Below are positions 1 through 5,582 of a stretch of DNA of 5,956 nucleotides, one piece after another. Under the pieces are notes generated by a model that was not told the origin of the DNA, ran no database searches, and worked only from the letters and a program-made list of their open reading frames with translations. Source of the stretch: Erysipelotrichaceae bacterium UBA1783 (lineage in GTDB: Bacteria > Bacillota_I > Bacilli_A > Erysipelotrichales > Erysipelotrichaceae); assembly GCA_002315205.1 (NCBI GenBank), contig DCGH01000081.1:2270-8225 (forward strand), written 5' to 3'. Numbering within the stretch: position 1 is the first letter of the stretch; every line of letters starts with the position of its first letter. Position numbers and translations under genes: made by a program.

Positions 1-408
1 ATTATCAATGAGGAAAATATTTTAAGAATGATGAAGATGGTAGATAATCCACACAATGGTGTGACCTTCTGTTCTGGTTCTTATGGAACTAGCTTAAAGA
101 ATGATTTACCTCATATGATTCGTAGCCTAAAGGGTAGAATTCATTTTGCTCATGTCAGAAACCTGAAGTTTAATTCACCTGATGATTTCCAAGAGGCAGC
201 ACATTTAAGTGCAGATGGTGATTTTGATATGTTTGAAATCGTCAAGGCATTACATGATATTGATTTTACTGGGCCAATCAGACCCGACCATGGAAGAATG
301 ATCTGGGATGAGGTTGCTATGCCAGGCTATGGCTTATATGATAGAGCCTTAGGGGCAGCATATATTTGTGGGCTTTGGGAAGCCATTGATAAGGAAGAAA
401 AGAAGTAG
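1..408 (+). CDS. uxuA: Mannonate dehydratase, C-terminal part (5' end outside window)
   Basis: The reading frame is open from base 1 and gives the last 135 residues; the family is roughly 350-395 residues long, so about the final third is here. UxuA is a cytosolic, metal-dependent dehydratase with a TIM-barrel fold. It converts D-mannonate to 2-keto-3-deoxy-D-gluconate in glucuronate breakdown. Visible family motifs, in window-residue numbering, are VDNPHNGVTFCSGSYG (14-29), RIHFAHVRN (46-54), EAAHL and GDFDM (about 66-79), and RPDHGR (94-99). From known UxuA structures the metal ligands include a Cys, a His and an Asp; C24, H48 and D96 are the likely counterparts here. The internal ATG at 28 is not the start, because homology continues upstream of it. 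The stop is 2 nt before uxuB, which indicates one operon with translational coupling. The promoter lies outside the window. Confidence 0.95.
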   Translation: MINEENILRMMKMVDNPHNGVTFCSGSYGTSLKNDLPHMIRSLKGRIHFAHVRNLKFNSPDDFQEAAHLSADGDFDMFEIVKALHDIDFTGPIRPDHGRMIWDEVAMPGYGLYDRALGAAYICGLWEAIDKEEKK

Positions 409-410
409 TT

Positions 411-1940
411 ATGAAGTTAGTAAATGTAGAAAATGAAAGAGAGCTTTGGGAAGAAAAAGGCTATGAGGTATTTAGCTTTGATAAGGCAAAGCTAAAGAAA
501 GCAACCTATAATCATCCTAAATGGATTCATTTTGGTGCGGGGAACCTGTTTAGAGCCTATCAGGCTGTATTTCAGCAGACACTAATTGAAAAGGGTATTA
601 CTGATACTGGTGTCATTGCGGTTGGTGGCAGAAGCTCTAAAAATGTCGATGATTATTTTTTGCCTTTCGATTCTAACCATATTTCTGTGGTATTAAAAGC
701 AGATGGACAGGTAGAGAAGAAGGTTGTTGGTTCTGTTGTGGATACCTTAAAGATGGAGCAGCTAGAGGCTTTAGCCAATCTGTTTGCCAAGGAAAGCTTA
801 CAGGTCATTTCCTTTACCATTACTGAAAAGGGTTATCGTGTAAATGATGATGAAGAGGATTTTAATCGAGAACCATTTGCTTCAAAGAGCTATTTAGGTC
901 GCATCACCGCTTTACTATATAGCCGTTATTTAGCTGGAGGTTACCCATTAGCTGTTGTCAGCATGGATAATTGCTCTCACAATGGGGATGTTTTAAGAAA
1001 TGGTATTATGAAGTATGTAAAGGCCTGGGATAAGGAGGGCTTTGAACAGTATATTAATACCAAGGTTTCATTCCCAATCTCAATGATTGATAAGATTACC
1101 CCTCGTCCAGATAAGACGGTTCTGGAAATTTTAGAAAAGGATGGCGTAGAGGATTTAACTGATCCAAGCTATTATATGAATTGCTTTGTCAATGCGGAAG
1201 CGACAGAGTATTTAGTCATTGAGGATGATTTCCCTAATGGTAAACCTGCCTGGGATCAGGTTGGTGTTATCTTTACGGATAGAGAAACAGTAGACAAGGT
1301 AGAAAAGATGAAGGTATGTACCTTCTTAAATCCAGTACATACAGCTTTAGCAATTTTTGGCAATCTTTTAGGCTATAAGCTGATCTGGAAGGAAATGAAG
1401 GATGAGACATTAGTAAAGCTAGTAAAGCATATTGGCTATGATGAAGGCTTACCGGTAGTGGTTGATCCAGGTATTTTAAATCCAAAGGAATTCATTGATA
1501 CAGTTATCAATGAAAGAGTAACCAATCCATTTATGCCAGATGCACCACAGAGAATCGGTATGGATACTTCACAGAAGATTCCAGTACGCTTTGGTGAAAC
1601 CATCAAGGCTTATATTGCTAAGGGAATGGATGTCAACAGCCTAGTTTATATCCCACTAACATTAGCAGGATGGTTAAGATATCTAATGGGTAAAGAGGAT
1701 AATGGAGAAGCATTTGAAATCCCAAGTGATCCAATGCTATCTGAATTATGCCCAATCATGAATCAGTTTACCTTTGGTGATACTGTAAGTGTTGAGGATG
1801 TAAAGGTTATTTTAACCAATAAAAAAATCTTTGGTTCTGATTTAGTTGAAATAGGCTTAGCACAAAAGGTTGTAGACTACTTCAATGAAATGCTTGCAGG
1901 TTTTGGTGCAGTAAGAGCAACACTTGAAAAATATGTTTAA
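411..1940 (+). CDS. uxuB: Fructuronate reductase / D-mannonate oxidoreductase (mannitol dehydrogenase family)
   Basis: This 509-residue cytosolic protein is of the long-chain mannitol dehydrogenase family. It likely reduces D-fructuronate to D-mannonate with NAD(P)H, feeding UxuA encoded just upstream. The N-terminal Rossmann nucleotide-binding motif is FGAGNLFRAY (41-50). Further family motifs are SMDNCSHNG (184-192), the signature region SMIDKITPRPD (224-234), the C-terminal-domain motif NPVHTALAIFG (307-317) and DTSQKIPVRF (385-394). N307 and H310 match the catalytic Asn and His of the family; the catalytic Lys is probably K301. The signature differs from the usual VDRI by I for V and K for R. 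The ATG at 411 is 2 nt after the uxuA stop. A purine-rich AAGGAAG (391-397) sits somewhat far upstream, and a closer GAAG at 402-405 may help, so coupling to uxuA translation is likely. Adjacency to uxuA favours fructuronate over mannitol or tagaturonate as substrate. Confidence 0.9.
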   Translation: MKLVNVENERELWEEKGYEVFSFDKAKLKKATYNHPKWIHFGAGNLFRAYQAVFQQTLIEKGITDTGVIAVGGRSSKNVDDYFLPFDSNHISVVLKADGQVEKKVVGSVVDTLKMEQLEALANLFAKESLQVISFTITEKGYRVNDDEEDFNREPFASKSYLGRITALLYSRYLAGGYPLAVVSMDNCSHNGDVLRNGIMKYVKAWDKEGFEQYINTKVSFPISMIDKITPRPDKTVLEILEKDGVEDLTDPSYYMNCFVNAEATEYLVIEDDFPNGKPAWDQVGVIFTDRETVDKVEKMKVCTFLNPVHTALAIFGNLLGYKLIWKEMKDETLVKLVKHIGYDEGLPVVVDPGILNPKEFIDTVINERVTNPFMPDAPQRIGMDTSQKIPVRFGETIKAYIAKGMDVNSLVYIPLTLAGWLRYLMGKEDNGEAFEIPSDPMLSELCPIMNQFTFGDTVSVEDVKVILTNKKIFGSDLVEIGLAQKVVDYFNEMLAGFGAVRATLEKYV

Positions 1941-1947
1941 AAAGGAT

Positions 1948-2011
1948 GGCGTTGTAAAGTAATAAATCATTAAAGGATTTGAATGGTTTATGAAAAGGCA
2001 ACGCCTTTTTT
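1948..2011 (+). terminator. Intrinsic terminator after uxuB, two possible stems
   Basis: Eight bases after the uxuB stop, GGCGTTG (1948-1954) pairs perfectly with CAACGCC (1999-2005), followed at once by six T residues (2006-2011). Inside the large loop, AAATCATT (1964-1971) pairs with AATGGTTT (1982-1989) with one G-U pair. A competing local hairpin, AAAAGGC (1993-1999) with GCCTTTT (2003-2009) and a 3-nt loop, uses part of the same 3' arm. The local form would run into its own T-run, so the long form looks the better classical terminator. It marks the end of the uxuAB transcript. Confidence 0.75.
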
Positions 2012-2101
2012 ATTAGGCTATTTTAAAAAATGAGTTTGGTTTTGAAGAAATCTATACATTTGATAAAATGAAACCTATAGCGCATAAAATTTAAATATCA
2101 T
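2012..2101. other. Intergenic stretch upstream of the AEC promoter
   Basis: This A/T-rich stretch holds no plausible gene. It contains one small inverted repeat, CATTT-GATA-AAATG (2057-2070), about 30-45 nt upstream of the -35, and a second copy of CATTTG at 2099-2104 touching the -35. An activator or repressor site is possible but the repeat is short and A/T-rich. Confidence 0.25.
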
Positions 2102-2130
2102 TTGTGTGGCTGTTTCTAATATGCTATATT
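2102..2130 (+). promoter_or_regulatory. Sigma-A type promoter with extended -10, for the AEC permease gene
   Basis: A -35 like TTGTGT (2102-2107) is followed by a 17-nt spacer and TATATT (2125-2130). TGC directly precedes the -10, forming an extended -10 (TGN). The predicted transcription start is near 2136-2138, giving a leader of about 70 nt. The -35 is mediocre but the extended -10 and exact spacing compensate. A weaker second candidate lies upstream: TTGATA (2060-2065), 17-nt spacer, CATAAA (2083-2088). Its position after the uxuB terminator supports independent expression of the permease. Confidence 0.55.
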
Positions 2131-2153
2131 AATTGAGGAAAAAAATAATTCAC

Positions 2154-2201
2154 AAGCAGATGGCTTTTTGGCTATCTGCTTCGTTTTGTAAAAAGGAGAT
2201 A
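2154..2201 (+). promoter_or_regulatory. Leader hairpin that can alternatively pair with the ribosome binding site
   Basis: AAGCAGATGGC (2154-2164) and GCTATCTGCTT (2171-2181) form an 11-bp stem with one G-U pair and a 6-nt loop (TTTTTG). It begins about 18 nt after the predicted transcription start. The bases after it (TCGTTTTGT) are only moderately T-rich, so it is a weak terminator at best. The 3' arm TATCTGCTT (2173-2181) is also complementary to the ribosome binding site AAGGAGATA (2193-2201) at 8 of 9 positions, with an 11-nt loop. The two pairings exclude each other. Regulation through this element is inference; the complementarity is seen directly. Confidence 0.5.
2192..2198 (+). promoter_or_regulatory. 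Ribosome binding site fixing the AEC permease start
   Basis: AAAGGAG lies 9 nt before the ATG at 2208. No comparable site precedes the in-frame TTG at 2133, which lies in the promoter/leader region. This decides the 2208 start. Confidence 0.85.
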
Positions 2202-2207
2202 TTTTTT

Positions 2208-3125
2208 ATGGAAATGCTTGGCCCAATTATGAATCAGCTGTTATTTTTATTCACCTGTATAATTATTGGTATTATTCTAAAAAAGACGAATAAGCTTGCT
2301 GATAATGCGGCAAATGTATTATCTAAGCTAGAGAATGAAATCATCATTCCTGCCTTTATCATTTCATCATTTTCTGCCAATTGTACCATTGGTTCTTTAT
2401 CTGAAAATGTTAGTCTGATTTTATGGGGACTATTCTTTACTTTACTTCAGATTTCTCTTTCATTAGTGTTAACACCTTTATTTACTAAGGATAAGAGTAT
2501 TACTGGTATTTATAAGTATTCCTTAGCTGTTGTTAATTTTGCCTTTATGGGTAATTCATTAGTTCTTGGATTATTTGGAAATGAAATGCTATTTAAGTAT
2601 TTAATGTTCTCTTTACCAATGCAGATTACTATTTTCTCATTAGGTGTTATCTGGCTAACGGCTGGAAAAGAGAAGTTTACAATAAAGCGAGTAATTAATC
2701 CGACAACAATTTCAATGGTCATTGGTATTGTGATGGGTATAGCCAACGTGAAGCTGCCTACCTTTGGTAACAATGTACTAAGCTCTTTAAGCAATTGCTT
2801 TTCACCAATTGCGATGATTCTAACGGGTTTAGTTATTGGAAGCTTTGACTTTGGAAAACTATTTGGTGACAGAAAGATATATGTTCTAACTATAGTTCGT
2901 TGTGTTTTGATTCCAATGGCGATTTTAGTTGCCAGCAACCTGGCTGGTGTAGACCCAACGGTTCAAACCCTATTAATCTTTATTACTGCTATGCCTTTAG
3001 GCTTAAATACAATTGTATTCCCATCTGCTTATGGTGGAGATACTACACCAGGAGCATCCATGGCTGTAATTTCCAATATTGCTGGATTAGTTACAGTGCC
3101 ATTATTCTTAATGATGTTTTTATAG
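2208..3125 (+). CDS. Permease of the auxin efflux carrier (AEC) family
   Basis: This 305-residue, very hydrophobic protein has about ten predicted membrane segments. They are arranged as two halves of five around a polar middle near residues 150-160 (TAGKEKFTIKRVINP). That length and layout are usual for the AEC branch of the bile/arsenite/riboflavin transporter superfamily. Family-like features are an N-terminal helix with GIILKK, NFAFMGNSLVLGLFG in the fourth helix region, and the C-terminal MPLGLNTIVFPSAYGGD with an ASMAVISNIAGLVTVPLF tail. Bacterial AEC members move organic acids such as malate or malonate, but substrates are poorly predictable. Position next to uxuAB suggests a sugar acid or a related organic acid; this is inference only. 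The start is the ATG at 2208, set by the AAAGGAG site. A longer frame from TTG 2133 would add 25 residues that run through the leader hairpin. It has its own promoter and terminator, so it need not be co-regulated with uxuAB. Confidence 0.85.
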   Translation: MEMLGPIMNQLLFLFTCIIIGIILKKTNKLADNAANVLSKLENEIIIPAFIISSFSANCTIGSLSENVSLILWGLFFTLLQISLSLVLTPLFTKDKSITGIYKYSLAVVNFAFMGNSLVLGLFGNEMLFKYLMFSLPMQITIFSLGVIWLTAGKEKFTIKRVINPTTISMVIGIVMGIANVKLPTFGNNVLSSLSNCFSPIAMILTGLVIGSFDFGKLFGDRKIYVLTIVRCVLIPMAILVASNLAGVDPTVQTLLIFITAMPLGLNTIVFPSAYGGDTTPGASMAVISNIAGLVTVPLFLMMFL

Positions 3126-3154
3126 AGAAAATGAATGACATTTTCTCTTTTTTT
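3124..3154 (+). terminator. Intrinsic terminator of the AEC permease gene
   Basis: AGAGAAAATG (3124-3133) and CATTTTCTCT (3139-3148) form a perfect 10-bp stem with a 5-nt loop, and the T-run covers 3148-3154. The stem starts within the stop codon TAG (3123-3125). Confidence 0.85.
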
Positions 3155-3158
3155 GTAG

Positions 3159-3182
3159 AAAAAAAGCACACGATGTGTGCTT
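3159..3182 (-). terminator. Intrinsic terminator of the ecf-truA operon
   Basis: On the minus strand AAGCACAC pairs with GTGTGCTT across a 3-nt loop (plus-strand arms 3164-3171 and 3175-3182). A run of seven U follows (plus-strand A at 3159-3165, the first few shared with the stem). The stem begins inside the truA stop codon (3181-3183). It lies back to back with the plus-strand terminator ending at 3154. Confidence 0.85.
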
Positions 3183-3921
3183 AATCCTGATAATCTGAAT
3201 AGCCAACCTCAACAAGATATAGACCTTGTGGATCACCATTATAATGACAGGCTGTTTTATCTTTTGCCTGTAGCATAGATAATACATCATCCTTGGTAAT
3301 CTTACCTAATCCCACCTGAATTAATGTTTCAGAAAGAATACGAATCATGTATCTTAAAAAGCCATTGCCATAGTAGGAAATCTTAATAAGATTGTTTTCT
3401 TCCCTGATTTCAATTTTATAAATTGTTCTTACCTGATCTTCAATTTCTTTGATTTTTGTGGCATTGAAGCTGGTAAAATCATGGGTTCCTAATAACACCT
3501 CACTAGCATTTCTCATTGCGCTTAAATCCAGTTTTCCTTTGACCTGAGCGGCATAATTAGCTAGAAGAGGAGAATATTCCTTATCATTAATAATGTAGTC
3601 GTAATGCTTCCATTTGGCGCTGAAGCGTGAATGGAATTGGTCATCTGTCTGTTCAATTGAAACAATATGAATGTCTTCAGGCAATTGAGAATTAATGGCA
3701 TGCCTGATATCCTTAAAGATCTTATCGGTATCAAAATGGAATACCTGACCATAGGCATGGACCTTAGCATCAGTTCTGCCAGCACCAGCAATTTTAACTT
3801 CTTCATTAGTAATCTTGCTGATGGCTTTATTTAATTCATCCTGAATGGATGGAAGACTACCTTGGCTTTGCCAGCCAGCATAGCGGGTTCCATCATAAGA
3901 AACAATTGCTTTGTAACGCAT
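3181..3921 (-). CDS. truA: tRNA pseudouridine(38-40) synthase TruA
   Basis: This 246-residue protein has the full length usual for bacterial TruA. It isomerises uridines 38, 39 and 40 in the anticodon arm of many tRNAs to pseudouridine, in the cytosol. The start MRYKAIVSYDGTRYAGWQ is the typical TruA N-terminus. The catalytic loop is GAGRTDAKVHAYGQVFHF (46-63), with the nucleophilic aspartate at D51. Other family motifs are FHSRF (96-100), KHYDYII (105-111) with the conserved Tyr, THDFTSF (146-152), GFLRYMIR (187-194) and PQGLYLVEVGY (231-241). The residue three after the Asp... here K53 in DAKVHA, is Gly in the widespread DAGVHA form. The ATG is 3 nt after the ecfT stop, with AGGA six bases upstream, so it is co-transcribed with the ecf genes. 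That ecfA-ecfA-ecfT-truA order is common in Firmicutes, where ribosomal protein genes often lie upstream. Confidence 0.96.
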   Translation of the reverse strand: MRYKAIVSYDGTRYAGWQSQGSLPSIQDELNKAISKITNEEVKIAGAGRTDAKVHAYGQVFHFDTDKIFKDIRHAINSQLPEDIHIVSIEQTDDQFHSRFSAKWKHYDYIINDKEYSPLLANYAAQVKGKLDLSAMRNASEVLLGTHDFTSFNATKIKEIEDQVRTIYKIEIREENNLIKISYYGNGFLRYMIRILSETLIQVGLGKITKDDVLSMLQAKDKTACHYNGDPQGLYLVEVGYSDYQD

Positions 3922-3924
3922 AGC

Positions 3925-4728
3925 TTATCCTAAATAGATGGCTAATACAATTAATCCGATTAATACCAGATTAACAAATACTAATACAGCATAATCAGCA
4001 AAGTGGAACTTTAGCTGCTTATAACGAACTCTTTCAGCACCAACGATATAGCCTCTAGCTTCCATTGCATCGGCAAGATCATCGGCCTTCTGGAAGCAGG
4101 ATACAAATAGAGGAACAACTAGAGATAGAATTGCCTGGATTTTCTCCTTGAAGGTTCCATTTTCCAGGTCAACACCTCTTGATGCCTGAGCCTTTAAAAT
4201 TCTCTGTGCTTCCTCAAGTAGTGTAGGAATAAATCTTAATGCTAAGGAAATCATCATAGCGATATCATGAGTAGGAACCCCAATCTTGTTTAATGGTGCT
4301 AATAAATCCTCAATACCTAGTGTTAAGTCTAATGGCTTAGTTGTAGCAGTTAACAATGTTGTAATCATAATCATAAATAATAATCTGAATACAATATATA
4401 GTGTCTGAACTAGGGCATCCTTATAAATCACAAATGAGCCAATGGTTAAAATAGGATCACCTGTTCTAATCACAAAGATATTGATAACCAGCAAGAATGC
4501 TAGCATAAATAGTGATGGCTTAAATGCTTTAATAATGAATGAAAGCTGTAGCTTAGCAATGAATACTGCTGTAATGGCGATTGTACCAATAACAGCATAG
4601 CCAATAAATCCTGTTGGAATGAAGATGGCGATTAAAATCGCAATCATTGCACAGATTTTTGTTCTTGGATCCAGCTTATGGATTGGAGAATTCAAAGGTA
4701 AATACTTTCCTAATGTAATATTATTCAT
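3925..4728 (-). CDS. ecfT: Energy-coupling factor transporter transmembrane protein EcfT
   Basis: This 267-residue integral membrane protein is the scaffold of an ECF importer. It joins the ATPase pair EcfA1/EcfA2 to exchangeable substrate-binding S components. The N-terminal SPIHKLDPRTKI (14-25) is a typical EcfT beginning. Hydrophobic segments lie at about 26-60, 70-88, 107-127, 155-170, 198-212 and 245-266. The two coupling motifs that dock on the ATPases are visible: QASRGVD (181-187) and AMEARGYIVG (221-230), the latter following KADDLAD. Both carry the conserved Arg-Gly (R184-G185, R225-G226). The start codon overlaps the ecfA2 stop by one base (TAATG), with GAGGTG just upstream as ribosome binding site, so translation is coupled. 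Confidence 0.96.
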   Translation of the reverse strand: MNNITLGKYLPLNSPIHKLDPRTKICAMIAILIAIFIPTGFIGYAVIGTIAITAVFIAKLQLSFIIKAFKPSLFMLAFLLVINIFVIRTGDPILTIGSFVIYKDALVQTLYIVFRLLFMIMITTLLTATTKPLDLTLGIEDLLAPLNKIGVPTHDIAMMISLALRFIPTLLEEAQRILKAQASRGVDLENGTFKEKIQAILSLVVPLFVSCFQKADDLADAMEARGYIVGAERVRYKQLKFHFADYAVLVFVNLVLIGLIVLAIYLG

Positions 4729-5582
4729 TATTTACACCTCTTCTTTCCAATAGCTTCAACAAGCTGCTCTAATGTTAAGACATCCTTATCAAATGTCACA
4801 CCTCTTTCGGCACATAGCTGCTTAAACTTGATGATGACTGGCGGATCGATTAAAGCTCTTTCCATATAGGTGCCGTTTTCAAAGAAGGATTGCTTATCAG
4901 TATGAATAATCATTCTTCCTTTTTCTAAAACAACAACATCGTCACAATAATCTAAAACATGCTCCATGTTGTGGGTAACAACTAAAACAGTGATACCCTG
5001 TTCCTTGTTGATTTTCTTGAATAGATCCATCATGCTTTTAGCACCCTGTGGGTCTAAACCAGCAGTTGGTTCATCTAATACTAATACCTTTGGCTGCATT
5101 GCTAATACACCAGCAATTGCCACTCTTCTTTTTTGACCACCAGATAGCTCTAATGGAGATTTTTCAAATAGCTTTGCGTCAATACCAACGACGCTTAATG
5201 ATTCCGCAGCAATTTTTGCAGCATCAGCTTCACTGACGCCAAAGTTCTTTGGACCAAAGGCAACATCCTTCAGGATGGTTTCCTCAAATAGCTGGTATTC
5301 TGCGAACTGGAATACTAAACCAACATTCTTTCTTAAATCCTTGACATTTTTAATTTTTTCGCCAGCTTTGATGGTTTTATCTTCCACCATAATAGAACCG
5401 CTAGTAGGTAATAATAAACCATTTAAGTGCTGAACTAATGTGGTTTTACCACTGCCAGTAGCACCAATAATAGCAGTCATCTTTCCTGTTTCAATATCTA
5501 AATCGATATCAGTTAAGGCCTTAAAAGCGAATGGGGTATTTGGTGAGTATTCATGATTTACTTTTTCGAAATGAATTGACAT
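4728..5582 (-). CDS. ecfA2: Energy-coupling factor transporter ATP-binding protein EcfA2
   Basis: This 284-residue ABC ATPase pairs with EcfA1 and powers uptake of vitamins or metal ions through EcfT and an S component at the cytoplasmic face. All ABC motifs are present: Walker A GATGSGKT (40-47), Q-loop at Q92 in FQFAEYQLFEETI, signature LSGGQ (146-150), Walker B VLVLDE (166-171) with catalytic E171, D-loop GLDPQ, and H-loop H204 in VVTHNMEH. The C-terminal extension after about 225 is typical of EcfA proteins. FAEYQLFEET and DEPTAGLDP, plus second place in the operon, favour EcfA2 over EcfA1. The ATG overlaps the end of ecfA1 by 25 nt in another frame. AAGGA lies about 13 nt upstream, rather far, so reinitiation or coupling is likely. 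Confidence 0.95.
   Translation of the reverse strand: MSIHFEKVNHEYSPNTPFAFKALTDIDLDIETGKMTAIIGATGSGKTTLVQHLNGLLLPTSGSIMVEDKTIKAGEKIKNVKDLRKNVGLVFQFAEYQLFEETILKDVAFGPKNFGVSEADAAKIAAESLSVVGIDAKLFEKSPLELSGGQKRRVAIAGVLAMQPKVLVLDEPTAGLDPQGAKSMMDLFKKINKEQGITVLVVTHNMEHVLDYCDDVVVLEKGRMIIHTDKQSFFENGTYMERALIDPPVIIKFKQLCAERGVTFDKDVLTLEQLVEAIGKKRCK

Noticed and set aside
1273..1485. 70-codon minus-strand open frame inside uxuB
   Set aside because: It is an antisense shadow with no ribosome binding site or family resemblance.
2057..2070. Inverted repeat CATTT-GATA-AAATG as a regulator binding site
   Set aside because: The 5-bp arms are too short and A/T-rich to stand out from background in this genome, so it is kept only as a note on the intergenic stretch.
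2060..2088. Second promoter TTGATA / CATAAA
   Set aside because: The spacing is right, but the -10 is weaker than the extended -10 downstream, and such matches are frequent in A/T-rich DNA.
2133..2207. An in-frame TTG start that would extend the AEC permease by 25 residues
   Set aside because: It overlaps the promoter's end and the leader hairpin and has no ribosome binding site. The added residues are not family-like, whereas ATG 2208 has a strong AAAGGAG.
2510..2938. 142-codon minus-strand open frame inside the AEC gene
   Set aside because: It lies antisense within a clear membrane-protein gene. Its composition mirrors the host gene and no family is recognisable.
2900..3184. 94-codon plus-strand open frame over the AEC gene end
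   Set aside because: It is an out-of-frame shadow rich in Cys, Trp and Tyr that runs through both terminators.
3561..3806. 81-codon minus-strand open frame inside truA
   Set aside because: It is in an alternate frame of a well-conserved gene, with low-information composition.
5048..5236. 62-codon plus-strand open frame opposite ecfA2
   Set aside because: It is antisense to the conserved signature and Walker B region, and its Gln/Leu-rich composition is a frame artefact.
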